From positions 1 through 32,687 of the forward strand of contig NZ_JADKMA010000069.1 in the NCBI RefSeq assembly GCF_017676365.1: a DNA stretch of 32,687 nt, written 5' to 3'. Shown here piece after piece: positions 14,748 to 21,692 of this stretch (its first letter is position 1; each line of letters begins with the position of its first letter). The translations under genes and the position numbers were made by a program. The stretch is from Streptomyces oryzae. Lineage in GTDB: Bacteria > Actinomycetota > Actinomycetes > Streptomycetales > Streptomycetaceae. Under the pieces are notes generated by a model. It ran no database searches. It saw only the letters and a program-made list of their open reading frames with translations, and was not told the DNA's origin.

Positions 14748-14790
14748 AATATGTGGTCGGCGTCACGGGGCGTCAAGAGGTGCGACCACA
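14748..14790 (-). promoter_or_regulatory. Lipase promoter with flanking operator arms
   Basis: On the minus strand a TTGACG -35 (plus 14771-14776), 17-bp spacer and CATATT -10 (plus 14748-14753) form a good vegetative-type promoter about 105 bp before the lipase ATG. An inverted repeat, TGTGGTCG (14752-14759) and CGACCACA (14783-14790), brackets it. Two GGCGTCA direct repeats 10 bp apart (14759, 14769) lie within. This looks like a regulated promoter. Confidence 0.6.
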
Positions 14791-14867
14791 CTTGGTTCCG
14801 GCACCCCCGCGTCCCAGCTCAGCGGTGGCGCTCGCTCCGCCGGGCGCCGGGAAGAGCGGCACTATAG

Positions 14868-14884
14868 TGGGCGTACGCCCATAC
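14868..14884. promoter_or_regulatory. 17-bp operator, site 1 (upstream of first paralogous TetR)
   Basis: TGGGCGTACGCCCATAC; the first 14 bases are a perfect palindrome. It overlaps the end of a TATAGT -10 candidate (14863-14868) and lies 46 bp before the TetR start. The same 17-bp pattern occurs twice near 24411-24450 beside the other TetR of this type. Confidence 0.65.
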
Positions 14885-14929
14885 CCGGTTCGGGAGCCGG
14901 GGCCCGATGAAGTGAGGGGGAGCCGCACG

Positions 14930-15529
14930 GTGCCGACAGGGGTGGCCATCCGCGACGTGCGCGAGCAGCTGTTCGCCGCCGCCGAGCGCGTACTGCTCCG
15001 GGACGGGCCGAACGCGCTCACCAGCCGCGCTGTGACCACCGAGGCAGGGTGCGCCAAGGGCGTACTGCACCGGCACTTCGCCGACTTCGACGCTTTCCTC
15101 ACCGAGCTCGTACAGGACCGGCTGCGCCGGCTCGACAGCCAGGCCACGGCCCTGTGCGACTCCGCCGGGAGCGGTACCGTCGCCGACAACCTCACCGACG
15201 CGCTGAGCCGGCTCTTCGGCTCGGTCGCGGTGGCGATCGTCGGCCTCGTCACCTCCCGGGACGAGCTGCGCGCCCGGCTGCGGCGGATCAGGCCGACAGG
15301 TGTCCCGCTGCTGACCGAGGCCACGGCCATGGTCGCCTCCTACCTCACCGCCGAACGCGAACTGGGCCGTATCGCAGCCGACGCCGATGTCGAGACCCTC
15401 GCCCACACCCTGATCGGGGCCGGACACCTGCTGTTCGCCGACCGGAAGAGCGCACCGCCGGAGCCCGAAGCCGTCCGCAGGACCGTGACCACGGTCCTGG
15501 CCGGTGCGGCGGTCGGGCCCCGAGCCTGA
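14930..15529 (+). CDS. TetR/AcrR-family regulator (paralogue 1)
   Basis: A 199-residue regulator. The N-terminal helix-turn-helix reads IRDVREQLFAAAERVLLRDG, then ALTSRAVTTEAGCAKGVLHRHF. The recognition region is nearly the same as in the TetR gene at 23779-24369 (ALTSRAVTDEAGCAKGMLHAHF), so the two should bind related DNA. The start is GTG 14930 with GAGGGGGAG 7 bases upstream; GTG 14912 is an in-frame alternative. The 17-bp palindromic site lies 46 bp upstream, implying autoregulation. A methyltransferase-NUDIX-MazG gene follows 176 bp downstream on the same strand and may be a target. The ligand is unknown. Confidence 0.88.
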   Translation: MPTGVAIRDVREQLFAAAERVLLRDGPNALTSRAVTTEAGCAKGVLHRHFADFDAFLTELVQDRLRRLDSQATALCDSAGSGTVADNLTDALSRLFGSVAVAIVGLVTSRDELRARLRRIRPTGVPLLTEATAMVASYLTAERELGRIAADADVETLAHTLIGAGHLLFADRKSAPPEPEAVRRTVTTVLAGAAVGPRA

Positions 15530-15633
15530 ACGGCGCATCCCACACCCCCCTCCCACGGCGGGGTTCCGCAAGGCAATGGAGGGGAAAGCAGCTCACGCCT
15601 GCCGTCGCAGGACAGAACGCCGCAGAAGAGACC

Positions 15634-15690
15634 GCCGCGGCACAGACCGCGGCGGCACAGGCGCCCGCAGCACAGACCGTCGCAGCACAG
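15634..15690 (+). repeat. About four imperfect 15-bp tandem units in the methyltransferase leader
   Basis: Units start at 15634, 15649, 15664 and 15679, each containing GC(A/G)GCACAG. They lie directly before the GAGGAG ribosome site. I place them outside the coding region because the first in-frame start codons are GTG 15691 and TTG 15706. If translation began upstream by an unusual start they would encode an Ala/Gln-rich tract. Confidence 0.65.
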
Positions 15691-15705
15691 GTGAGGAGCA
15701 GCCCG

Positions 15706-17127
15706 TTGGGTTACGTCACGTCGCAGGAGTGGGACCGGCACTATGCGGACGGCCGCGGTTTCCGGCCGCTCGGCGAGGCGGAACGGGCGCTGCTGACCGA
15801 GCACCTGCCCGCGCCCGAGGACGGCACCGCCCTGGACGTCGGCTGCGGCACGGGCGAACTGGCCTGCTTCCTGGCCGGGCTCGGCTACCAGGTGGACGCC
15901 GTCGACCGGGCGGACAGCGCCTTGTCCCGCGCCCGGGCGACGGAGGACACCGCGGGCGGCAAGGTGCGGTGGCTGCGGCTGGACGTCGAGCACGACGACC
16001 TCGCCGAGCTGGACGAGGGCGGCTACGACCTGATCACCCTGCGGCTGGCCTGCTCCTTTCTGCGGGACCGCGCTCGCGTGCTGCGCGCGCTGGGAGAACG
16101 GCTGCGCCCCGGCGGTGCGTTGGCGGTGATCACGCTGTCGGCGGAGCAGGTGCCCGCCCACCGGCGGGACATCGCCTTGGACGAGCGGGAGATCGGGCTG
16201 CTGGCCGAGGGGTGGGAGCGCGTGCAGCGATTCGAGGCGGACGGTCTCACCGTGCTGGTGCTGCGCGGTGCGCCGTGCTCCTTCGTCGCGTCGGAGAAGG
16301 GCCGTCCGGTTCCGCGTGCGGTGGCCGGTGCGTGTGCGGTCGTCACCGACGGCAGCGGCCGGGTGCTGCTCGGGCGGTCCGTGGACGGCATGTGGGAGCT
16401 GCCCGGTGGCAGTGCCGAGCCCGGCGAGTCCTTCGAGGCCACAGCGGTCCGCGAACTGACCGAGGAGACCGGGCTGCGCGCCGACGTGGAGGACGCGCAG
16501 CTGCGGACGATCCTGCTGGACGACAGCGCCGGAGTGCCGCGGGTGTCGGCCGTGGTGTGCGTCAACGCCTGGTCCGGCACGCTGACATCCCCGTGTCCCG
16601 AGCCGGGCCGCTTCCTGCGGTGGGAGTGGCACGACCCGTGCGCCCTCGGCACGCTCGGCCCGGTCTTCGCGCCCGCCGCCCAGGCGCTGGAGGCAGTGTG
16701 GCCCGGCTCCCTGCCCGGCCTGCCGGCCCCGCGGGCGTACTCCCCTCCGACCCGCCAACCGGCCGGGCAGCCCGCCACCCAGGACGCCGAACGGAACGGG
16801 AGGGCCATGGACGGAATCTGGCGGACGGTCACCGGTCTGGCCCGTACCTTCGACGCACACAGCGACGCGCGTGGCCTGGAGCGCGAGCAGCAGTGGACGT
16901 TGCAGGTGCTGAAGCTGTCCGAGGAGACGGGCGAGGCGGCCCAGGCCGTCATCGGCGTCCAGGGCACCAACCCGCGCAAGGGATACAGCCACGCCTGGGA
17001 GGACGTGCACGCCGAGGTGGCCGACGTGGTCATCACCGGCCTGGTGGCACTCGCCCGCATGCGGCCCGCGGACGCTGCCGCGTATCTGGAACGGCAACTC
17101 GCCACGAAAGCGTCCAGGTTCCTATAG
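15706..17127 (+). CDS. Three-domain fusion: SAM methyltransferase - NUDIX hydrolase - MazG-like
   Basis: One uninterrupted frame of 473 residues. Residues 10-190 are a class I SAM methyltransferase with motif I ALDVGCGTGELA (42-53). Residues 203-330 are a NUDIX hydrolase whose box is intact: Gly235, Glu241, and REL-TEETGL at 249-257. A Pro-rich linker (338-366) leads to a MazG-like domain, 368-473, with SEETGE (405-410) and AEVAD (436-440), the EExxE and ExxD metal motifs. The two hydrolase types both remove abnormal nucleotides. The start is TTG 15706 because GAGGAG lies 7 bases upstream; GTG 15691 is possible. An in-frame ATG at 16807 with GGGAGG close before it could also yield free MazG protein, so the fusion may derive from two adjacent genes. 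A duplicated 12-bp tract spans the stop. Confidence 0.85.
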   Translation: MGYVTSQEWDRHYADGRGFRPLGEAERALLTEHLPAPEDGTALDVGCGTGELACFLAGLGYQVDAVDRADSALSRARATEDTAGGKVRWLRLDVEHDDLAELDEGGYDLITLRLACSFLRDRARVLRALGERLRPGGALAVITLSAEQVPAHRRDIALDEREIGLLAEGWERVQRFEADGLTVLVLRGAPCSFVASEKGRPVPRAVAGACAVVTDGSGRVLLGRSVDGMWELPGGSAEPGESFEATAVRELTEETGLRADVEDAQLRTILLDDSAGVPRVSAVVCVNAWSGTLTSPCPEPGRFLRWEWHDPCALGTLGPVFAPAAQALEAVWPGSLPGLPAPRAYSPPTRQPAGQPATQDAERNGRAMDGIWRTVTGLARTFDAHSDARGLEREQQWTLQVLKLSEETGEAAQAVIGVQGTNPRKGYSHAWEDVHAEVADVVITGLVALARMRPADAAAYLERQLATKASRFL

Positions 17128-17146
17128 GGCTTGCTATAGGGCTTGC
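17123..17146 (+). repeat. 12-bp perfect tandem duplication across the stop codon
   Basis: TATAGGGCTTGC occurs at 17123-17134 and 17135-17146. The first copy contains the TAG stop (17125-17127) of the fusion gene. The second supplies another in-frame TAG at 17137-17139. Confidence 0.85.
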
Positions 17147-17183
17147 CCCGCGAGTCTTCTTCCGGTGAGGGGCTGCCCCTGCT

Positions 17184-17250
17184 TCACGTCCGCAGGCTGC
17201 GGGTGTGCTGTGGCTTGTCGCGCAGTTCCCCGCGCCCCTTACGGGGCGCG
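17184..17250 (-). repeat. Streptomyces-type dispersed repeat with GC hairpin
   Basis: The stretch ending in GCTTGTCGCGCAGTTCCCCG and continuing into a hairpin (CGCGCCCC 17231-17238, loop TTAC, GGGGCGCG 17243-17250) matches, from memory, a repeat found many times between genes in Streptomyces chromosomes. Here it overlaps the 3' end of the metal ATPase gene, whose stop codon lies in it. The exact element edges are uncertain. Confidence 0.6.
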
Positions 17251-19295
17251 TACCTCTCGTGCAGGCGGGCCCGTTCCCAGGCCGCATCGCGCAGCAGCCG
17301 CAACCCGTTCAGGCCGACCAGAACGGTGGAGCCCTCGTGACCGGCGACGCCGAGCGGCAGCGGGAGGGTGCCGAACAAGTCCCACGCGGCGAGCACGGCG
17401 ATGAAGGTGCCGGCCACGGCGAGGTTCTGGACGACGAGACGGCGTGCGGCCCGCGAGAGGCCGACGACGGCGGGGATCGCGGCGAGTTCGTCGCGGACCA
17501 CCACGGCGTCGGCCGTCTCCAGCGCGAGGTCGGACCCCGCCCTGCCCATGGCGACACCGGTATGGGCCGCGGCCAGCGCGGGCGCGTCGTTGACGCCGTC
17601 ACCGACGACCAGCACCCGGCGCCCGGCGGCTTCCAGCTCACGGACGGTGGCGACCTTGTCCTGCGGCAGGAGGCAGGCGCGGACGTCGGTGATGCCGGTC
17701 CGCTCCGCCTGGAGTGCGGCGGCACGCTCGTTGTCCCCGGTGACCAGGACGGGCGAGGCGCCCGTGAGGGACGCCAGCGCGGTGACCGCCTCGGCGGCGT
17801 CGGGCCGCAACCGGTCGGCGACGCCCAGCAGACCGGCCGGGTGGCCGTCGGCGAGAACGACGACGGCCGTGCGACCGGCCTCCTCCAACTGCCGGACCTT
17901 CTCGCGGGCCGCGCCCCACAGGGGGTCGGTTTCCGATTGGAGACCGGTTTCCGATAGTGGCTCCGTATCCGTTCCGGGAATGCCGTCCGGCCGCGCGCCG
18001 TGGTCCAGCAGCCGCCCGGGCGCGCCGATCTGGATGCGTCGGCCCTCGACGGTGGCGGTGACGCCGAGGCCGGGGGTGGAGGCGAAATCGCCGGCGGCCG
18101 GGAGAGGGAGGCCACGGGAGCGGGCGGCGTCGACGATCGAGCGGGCCAGCGGGTGCTCGCTGGCCCGCTCGGCCCCGGCCGCCAGGCTCAGCAGCGTCTG
18201 GTCGGTCAGCCCCGAGCCCGGCAGCGGGTGCAGATCGGCCAGGTGGGGGGTGCCTTCGGTGAGGGTGCCGGTCTTGTCCAGGGCCACCGCGTCGGTCCGG
18301 CCGAGGCGTTCCATGACGACCGCGGACTTCACCAGCACCCCGTGCCGCCCGGCGTTGGCGATCGCGGAGAGCAGCGGCGGCATGGTGGCCAGCACGACCG
18401 CGCACGGCGAGGCGACGATCATGAACGTCATCGCACGCAGCAGCGTCGGCCTCAGCTCGGCTCCGAGGAGGAGCGGCACCGTGAAGAGGGCGAGCGTGGC
18501 GGCGACCATGACGAGGGAGTACCGCTGTTCGACCTTCTCGATGAACAGCTGGGTGGGGGCCTTGGTCCCGGACGCCTCCTCGACCATGGTCACGATGCGG
18601 GCGAGCACCGAGTCGGACGGATCGCGCTCCACCCTGACCCGCAGCGCTCCGGCGCCGTTGACGGTGCCGGCGAACACCTCGTCACCGGTCTGCTTGGTGA
18701 CCGGCAGCGGCTCGCCGGTGATGGTGGCCTGGTCCACCTCACTCTGTCCGCCGAGGACTTGGCCGTCGGCGCCGACCCGCTCGCCGGGACGCACCAGGAG
18801 GGTGTCGCCGACCGCGAGGGATGCGGCCGGGACGCGCTCCTCGCCGCCGTCGGGCAGCAGCCGGGTCGCGGTGGCCGGTGCGAGGTCGAGCAGCCCGCGT
18901 ACCGAGTCAGCCGTGCGCGCGGTGGCGAGGGCTTCCAGGGCGCCGGAGGTGGCGAAGATGACGATCAGGAGCGCGCCGTCCAGCACCTGTCCGATCGCTG
19001 CGGCGCCGAGCGCCGCGACGATCATCAGCAGGTCCACGTCCAGCGTTCGGTCCTTGAGCGCCTTGAGCCCCTCCCAGCCGGGCTCCCAGCCGCCGGTGAC
19101 GTACGTGGCCGCGAACAGTGGCGCCCAGCTCCAGGCCGGCGCTTCCAGCAGGTACAGCGGGAGGGCGAGCAGGAACAGCACGAGCGCGGCGAGCGCCCAG
19201 CGCGCCTCGGGCAGCGCCAGCACACGGGTACGCCGACGCGGCGCGACCGGCCGGAGAACCGGCGACGGGGCGGGCTCGGTCAGGGTGGAGACCAT
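17184..19295 (-). CDS. nmtA: P1B-4 type heavy-metal efflux ATPase (NmtA/CtpJ-like, Ni/Co)
   Basis: A P-type ATPase of about 703 residues. Visible are TGEPLPV (actuator), SPCAVVLATMPP (metal-site helix 6), DKTGTLTEG (phosphorylated Asp), SEHPLA (nucleotide domain), GDGVNDAPAL, and HEGSTVLVGLNGLRLL in the last helix. SPC together with HEGST marks the P1B-4 group, which exports Co2+, Ni2+ and sometimes Zn2+ or Fe2+. There is no N-terminal CxxC metal domain, as usual for this group. It is divergent from an NmtR-like repressor, the same arrangement as nmtA/ctpJ and nmtR in M. tuberculosis. I use ATG 19295 because upstream in-frame ATG 19364 lies inside the operator. The last residues (KGRGELRDKPQ) come from a dispersed genomic repeat. 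Confidence 0.92.
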   Translation of the reverse strand: MVSTLTEPAPSPVLRPVAPRRRTRVLALPEARWALAALVLFLLALPLYLLEAPAWSWAPLFAATYVTGGWEPGWEGLKALKDRTLDVDLLMIVAALGAAAIGQVLDGALLIVIFATSGALEALATARTADSVRGLLDLAPATATRLLPDGGEERVPAASLAVGDTLLVRPGERVGADGQVLGGQSEVDQATITGEPLPVTKQTGDEVFAGTVNGAGALRVRVERDPSDSVLARIVTMVEEASGTKAPTQLFIEKVEQRYSLVMVAATLALFTVPLLLGAELRPTLLRAMTFMIVASPCAVVLATMPPLLSAIANAGRHGVLVKSAVVMERLGRTDAVALDKTGTLTEGTPHLADLHPLPGSGLTDQTLLSLAAGAERASEHPLARSIVDAARSRGLPLPAAGDFASTPGLGVTATVEGRRIQIGAPGRLLDHGARPDGIPGTDTEPLSETGLQSETDPLWGAAREKVRQLEEAGRTAVVVLADGHPAGLLGVADRLRPDAAEAVTALASLTGASPVLVTGDNERAAALQAERTGITDVRACLLPQDKVATVRELEAAGRRVLVVGDGVNDAPALAAAHTGVAMGRAGSDLALETADAVVVRDELAAIPAVVGLSRAARRLVVQNLAVAGTFIAVLAAWDLFGTLPLPLGVAGHEGSTVLVGLNGLRLLRDAAWERARLHERYAPRKGRGELRDKPQHTRSLRT

Positions 19296-19353
19296 GGCGA
19301 ACGGGGCCCTTCGCTGGGGAGGGGAAACGACTCCCTCACCATACAGGAACGCT

Positions 19354-19376
19354 TGAACAGCCATTCATGTATTCAT
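19354..19376. promoter_or_regulatory. NmtR/ArsR-type operator between the divergent metal genes
   Basis: TGAACAGCCATTCA (19354-19367) is a TGAA-N6-TTCA inverted repeat of the ArsR/SmtB kind. A second ATTCAT (19371-19376) repeats the one at 19363-19368. The site lies 18 bp before the NmtR-like ATG and 58 bp before the ATPase start, a position where it could block both promoters. Confidence 0.65.
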
Positions 19377-19394
19377 CTCCGTAGGATGGAACCC

Positions 19395-19778
19395 ATGGGC
19401 CATGGAGCGAACAACCCCGAACCGGACGCGACCCCGCGCACCCGTCTCACCTCGGAGAACGCCACGCAGGTCGCCACCACGCTGCAGGCCCTGGCCACTC
19501 CCTCACGGCTGCTGATCCTGGCCCGGCTGCGCGAGGGCCCGTGCGCGGCGACGGAGCTGGCGACCTCCGTCGGCATGGAACAGTCCGCCTGCTCCCACCA
19601 GTTGCGGCTGCTGCGCAATCTGGGCCTGGTCACCGGTACCCGCAACGGCCGCTCGGTGGTCTACACCCTGCACGACAACCACGTCGCCGCCCTGCTCGAC
19701 CAGGCTCTCTACCACGTCGAACACCTCCGCCTCGGGCTCGCCGACACCCCGGAGGAGGCCGTGGCGGCGTCAGGGTGA
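19395..19778 (+). CDS. nmtR: NmtR-like ArsR/SmtB metal-sensing repressor (Ni/Co)
   Basis: A 127-residue winged-helix repressor. It opens MGHG, as mycobacterial NmtR does, where the N-terminal Gly/His takes part in Ni/Co binding; this fixes the start at ATG 19395 rather than ATG 19386. The DNA-reading helix is MEQSACSHQLRLLRNLGLV. The alpha-5 metal site is complete: Asp94, His96, His107 and His110 (LHDNHVAAL then YHVEH), spacing D-x-H-x10-H-x2-H as in NmtR and SmtB. Metal binding should release it from the divergent operator and induce the ATPase. Its last 9 bases overlap the convergent phosphatase gene. Confidence 0.93.
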   Translation: MGHGANNPEPDATPRTRLTSENATQVATTLQALATPSRLLILARLREGPCAATELATSVGMEQSACSHQLRLLRNLGLVTGTRNGRSVVYTLHDNHVAALLDQALYHVEHLRLGLADTPEEAVAASG

Positions 19779-20921
19779 GGGCTGCCCGGCCACGGTCAGG
19801 ATGTCGCTGCTGCGGATGGGACGGGTGAGGGCGAGGAGCGCCTGGTCGTCCTGCGCCGGTCCGGCGCTGTGCCGGTGCACGTCGGTGACGAGGAAGTCGA
19901 GGACGGTCTGCGGATCCGCCGGGTGGCCGGTGTTGCGCCGGTAGGCGTCCAGCATCTGCGAGATCCGGCCGGCCGGATCGTAGAAAATGCCGCTGCGGTC
20001 GCGTGCTTCGGTGACGCCGTCGGTGAAGCACAGCAGCGTCGCGCCCGGGACGAGGTCGTAGGTCTCCACGGGCGAGGCCCAGGAGCCGAGGGTGGTGATA
20101 CCCAGCGGCGGCGCCTCCTGGCCGGGCTCCAGCACCCGGGCATGGCCCGCCGGGTCCAGGAGCAGCGGCGGCGGATGGCCGCGGTTGACCAGCCGGACCT
20201 GCTCCAGGTCCGGGGCGAACTCCACGAGCAGCGCCGTGGTGAAGCCCTCGGACTGTTCAAGACCGCCCTGCCGCTGCCCCTCCCGTACCAGCGTCTCCTC
20301 CAGCGTCTCGACCACCGTGGGCAGGTCGGCGCAGTGGTCGGCGGCATAGCGGAAGGCGCCGATGTCCGCGCTGACGACAGCGATGGCGGACAGCCCCTTG
20401 CCGCGTACGTCACCGATCATCCCGCGCACCCCGAACGGCGTCTCCTGGACCACGTACAGATCGCCCCCGATGAGGGCTGTCTCGTCGGCGGGCACGTACC
20501 GCGCGGCGATGTGCAGACCGCCCGTCCGCTCCGGCGGGGTGGGCAGCACCGCCTGCTGGGCCACCTGGGCGGCGTGCCGGGCCTTGTCGGCCGTGGCGTG
20601 GTGCGAGCGCAGCGTCCGGTTCAGTCCGACCGCCAGCGCGGTGATGGCCACCAAGGTGAGCTGGGTGCCGATACCGCTCTGCGGCCCGAAGGTGCCGTCC
20701 GAGTAGGAGAGCCCGGCGTGCGCGGCCATCGCCCCGAGACCTACGGCCACGATGGTCGGCGGCTCCAGCACCGGCGCTGCCACCACCGGCGCCACGGCCA
20801 GCAGGGGCGCGGTGGAGACCCAATGACGTGCGAGCAGATCCAGCCCGACAGCGAGCACGAGCACCCCGGCGGGCACCCACCGGTAGATCCGTCGCCACAC
20901 CCACACCTGACTCACCCGCAC
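19770..20921 (-). CDS. Membrane-anchored SpoIIE/PP2C-family serine phosphatase
   Basis: A 383-residue protein with an N-terminal membrane part (helices about 17-34, 36-52, 56-70 and 84-101), a short linker helix, and a SpoIIE-type PP2C catalytic domain from about 125. Metal-binding acidic residues are visible in IGGDLY (Asp154), GDVRGKG (Asp171), CFTDGVTEARD and GPAQDDQAL. Such phosphatases in streptomycetes usually act on anti-anti-sigma factors. No PAS, GAF or anti-sigma kinase domain is attached. The start is GTG 20921, with GGAGGG 6 bases before it. Its 3' end overlaps nmtR by 9 bases, tail to tail. Confidence 0.9.
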   Translation of the reverse strand: MRVSQVWVWRRIYRWVPAGVLVLAVGLDLLARHWVSTAPLLAVAPVVAAPVLEPPTIVAVGLGAMAAHAGLSYSDGTFGPQSGIGTQLTLVAITALAVGLNRTLRSHHATADKARHAAQVAQQAVLPTPPERTGGLHIAARYVPADETALIGGDLYVVQETPFGVRGMIGDVRGKGLSAIAVVSADIGAFRYAADHCADLPTVVETLEETLVREGQRQGGLEQSEGFTTALLVEFAPDLEQVRLVNRGHPPPLLLDPAGHARVLEPGQEAPPLGITTLGSWASPVETYDLVPGATLLCFTDGVTEARDRSGIFYDPAGRISQMLDAYRRNTGHPADPQTVLDFLVTDVHRHSAGPAQDDQALLALTRPIRSSDILTVAGQPSP

Positions 20922-21048
20922 ATCCTGCCCTCCAGCGTGCTGCCGCGCGCTCCCCCGCACCGCCGAGGCCGCAGGTTCCGGCATGCGGACGCGCACCTGC
21001 TCCGGCGCCGGGGGAACCCGAGCGGAGCGGGCCGTGCGGCGCCGGGCG

Positions 21049-21504
21049 TCACAGCGCGCTGCCGTCCCGGCGGATGGGGCCCCAACTGCCGGGCTGGCGG
21101 GTGATGACGGCGTCCGCTTCGGCGATGACGCGATCGGCGATCCAGCCCAGCGGCTGCACGCAGCGGACCAGCGGCTCGTTGTCAGGACCGCGGCCCCTCT
21201 CCTGCCCCGTCAGCACCCAGGGGCGGGTCCTGGGGTCCTTGACGCGGGGCAGGTGGGAGTAGTCGTACAGCCGCCTGGCCACCCACACGCGAGCGGGACG
21301 GTCCGCCCACCACGCCTCGACGTCGAGCGGGCTTGCGGACAGCCCCGGCATGGCGGCACCGGTCAGGTCGTCCATGCTGGAGACCCGCTGAAGATCGACC
21401 GCCGGACCGCGGGACCATCGCACATACAGTCTCCTGCGCTCGGTGACCAGCCCGGTGAGGGCTTCCAGGCTGGTGAACACGGGCATGGCAGCTGTCGGGT
21501 CCAT
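21049..21504 (-). CDS. DUF6098-type protein
   Basis: A 151-residue soluble protein that I recognise by its pattern as the actinobacterial DUF6098 type: LYVRWSRGP, AWWADRP, YDYSHLPRVKDPRTRPWVL, GRGPDNEPLV and a closing WIADRVIAEAD segment. The function is unknown. The WSRGP and PWVLTG segments recall proteins annotated near stress or ferredoxin-type genes, but this is not evidence of a role. There is no signal peptide or membrane segment. The start is ATG 21504 with CAGGAG 6 bases upstream; ATG 21486 is in frame but lacks a site. Confidence 0.75.
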   Translation of the reverse strand: MDPTAAMPVFTSLEALTGLVTERRRLYVRWSRGPAVDLQRVSSMDDLTGAAMPGLSASPLDVEAWWADRPARVWVARRLYDYSHLPRVKDPRTRPWVLTGQERGRGPDNEPLVRCVQPLGWIADRVIAEADAVITRQPGSWGPIRRDGSAL

Positions 21505-21595
21505 GGTCGGCTCCTGTCACGTGCCTGCCGTCGGACCGGCGTCAGGCGGCCGGTGCGTTGGTCACCGCGGTCTCTCCCGTCCTCGACGGCCTCCG

Positions 21596-21623
21596 GCGCC
21601 GGTCACCGGCCGGTGACCGGCGC
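21596..21623 (-). terminator. Terminator hairpin after the epoxide hydrolase gene
   Basis: A perfect 28-bp palindrome: GCGCCGGTCACC (21596-21607), GGCC, GGTGACCGGCGC (21612-21623). It is 70 bp downstream of the epoxide hydrolase stop on the minus strand and upstream of the DUF6098 gene. Confidence 0.7.
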
Positions 21624-21692
21624 GCTGGCTGACGTGGCCCGGGTTCCCCTCCTCGACCAGCAGTAACGGCCAGGCCGGTCAGCCCGAGCCGG

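Noticed and set aside
15634..15690. 15-bp units considered as a CRISPR-like array
   Set aside because: Units are contiguous without unique spacers and too short.
17368..19356. Long plus-strand Ser/Thr/Arg-rich frame opposite the metal ATPase
   Set aside because: Shadow frame; every catalytic motif of the ATPase is on the other strand.
19386..19394. ATG 19386 as the start of the ArsR gene
   Set aside because: The protein from ATG 19395 begins MGHG exactly as NmtR does, where the processed N-terminus is functional.
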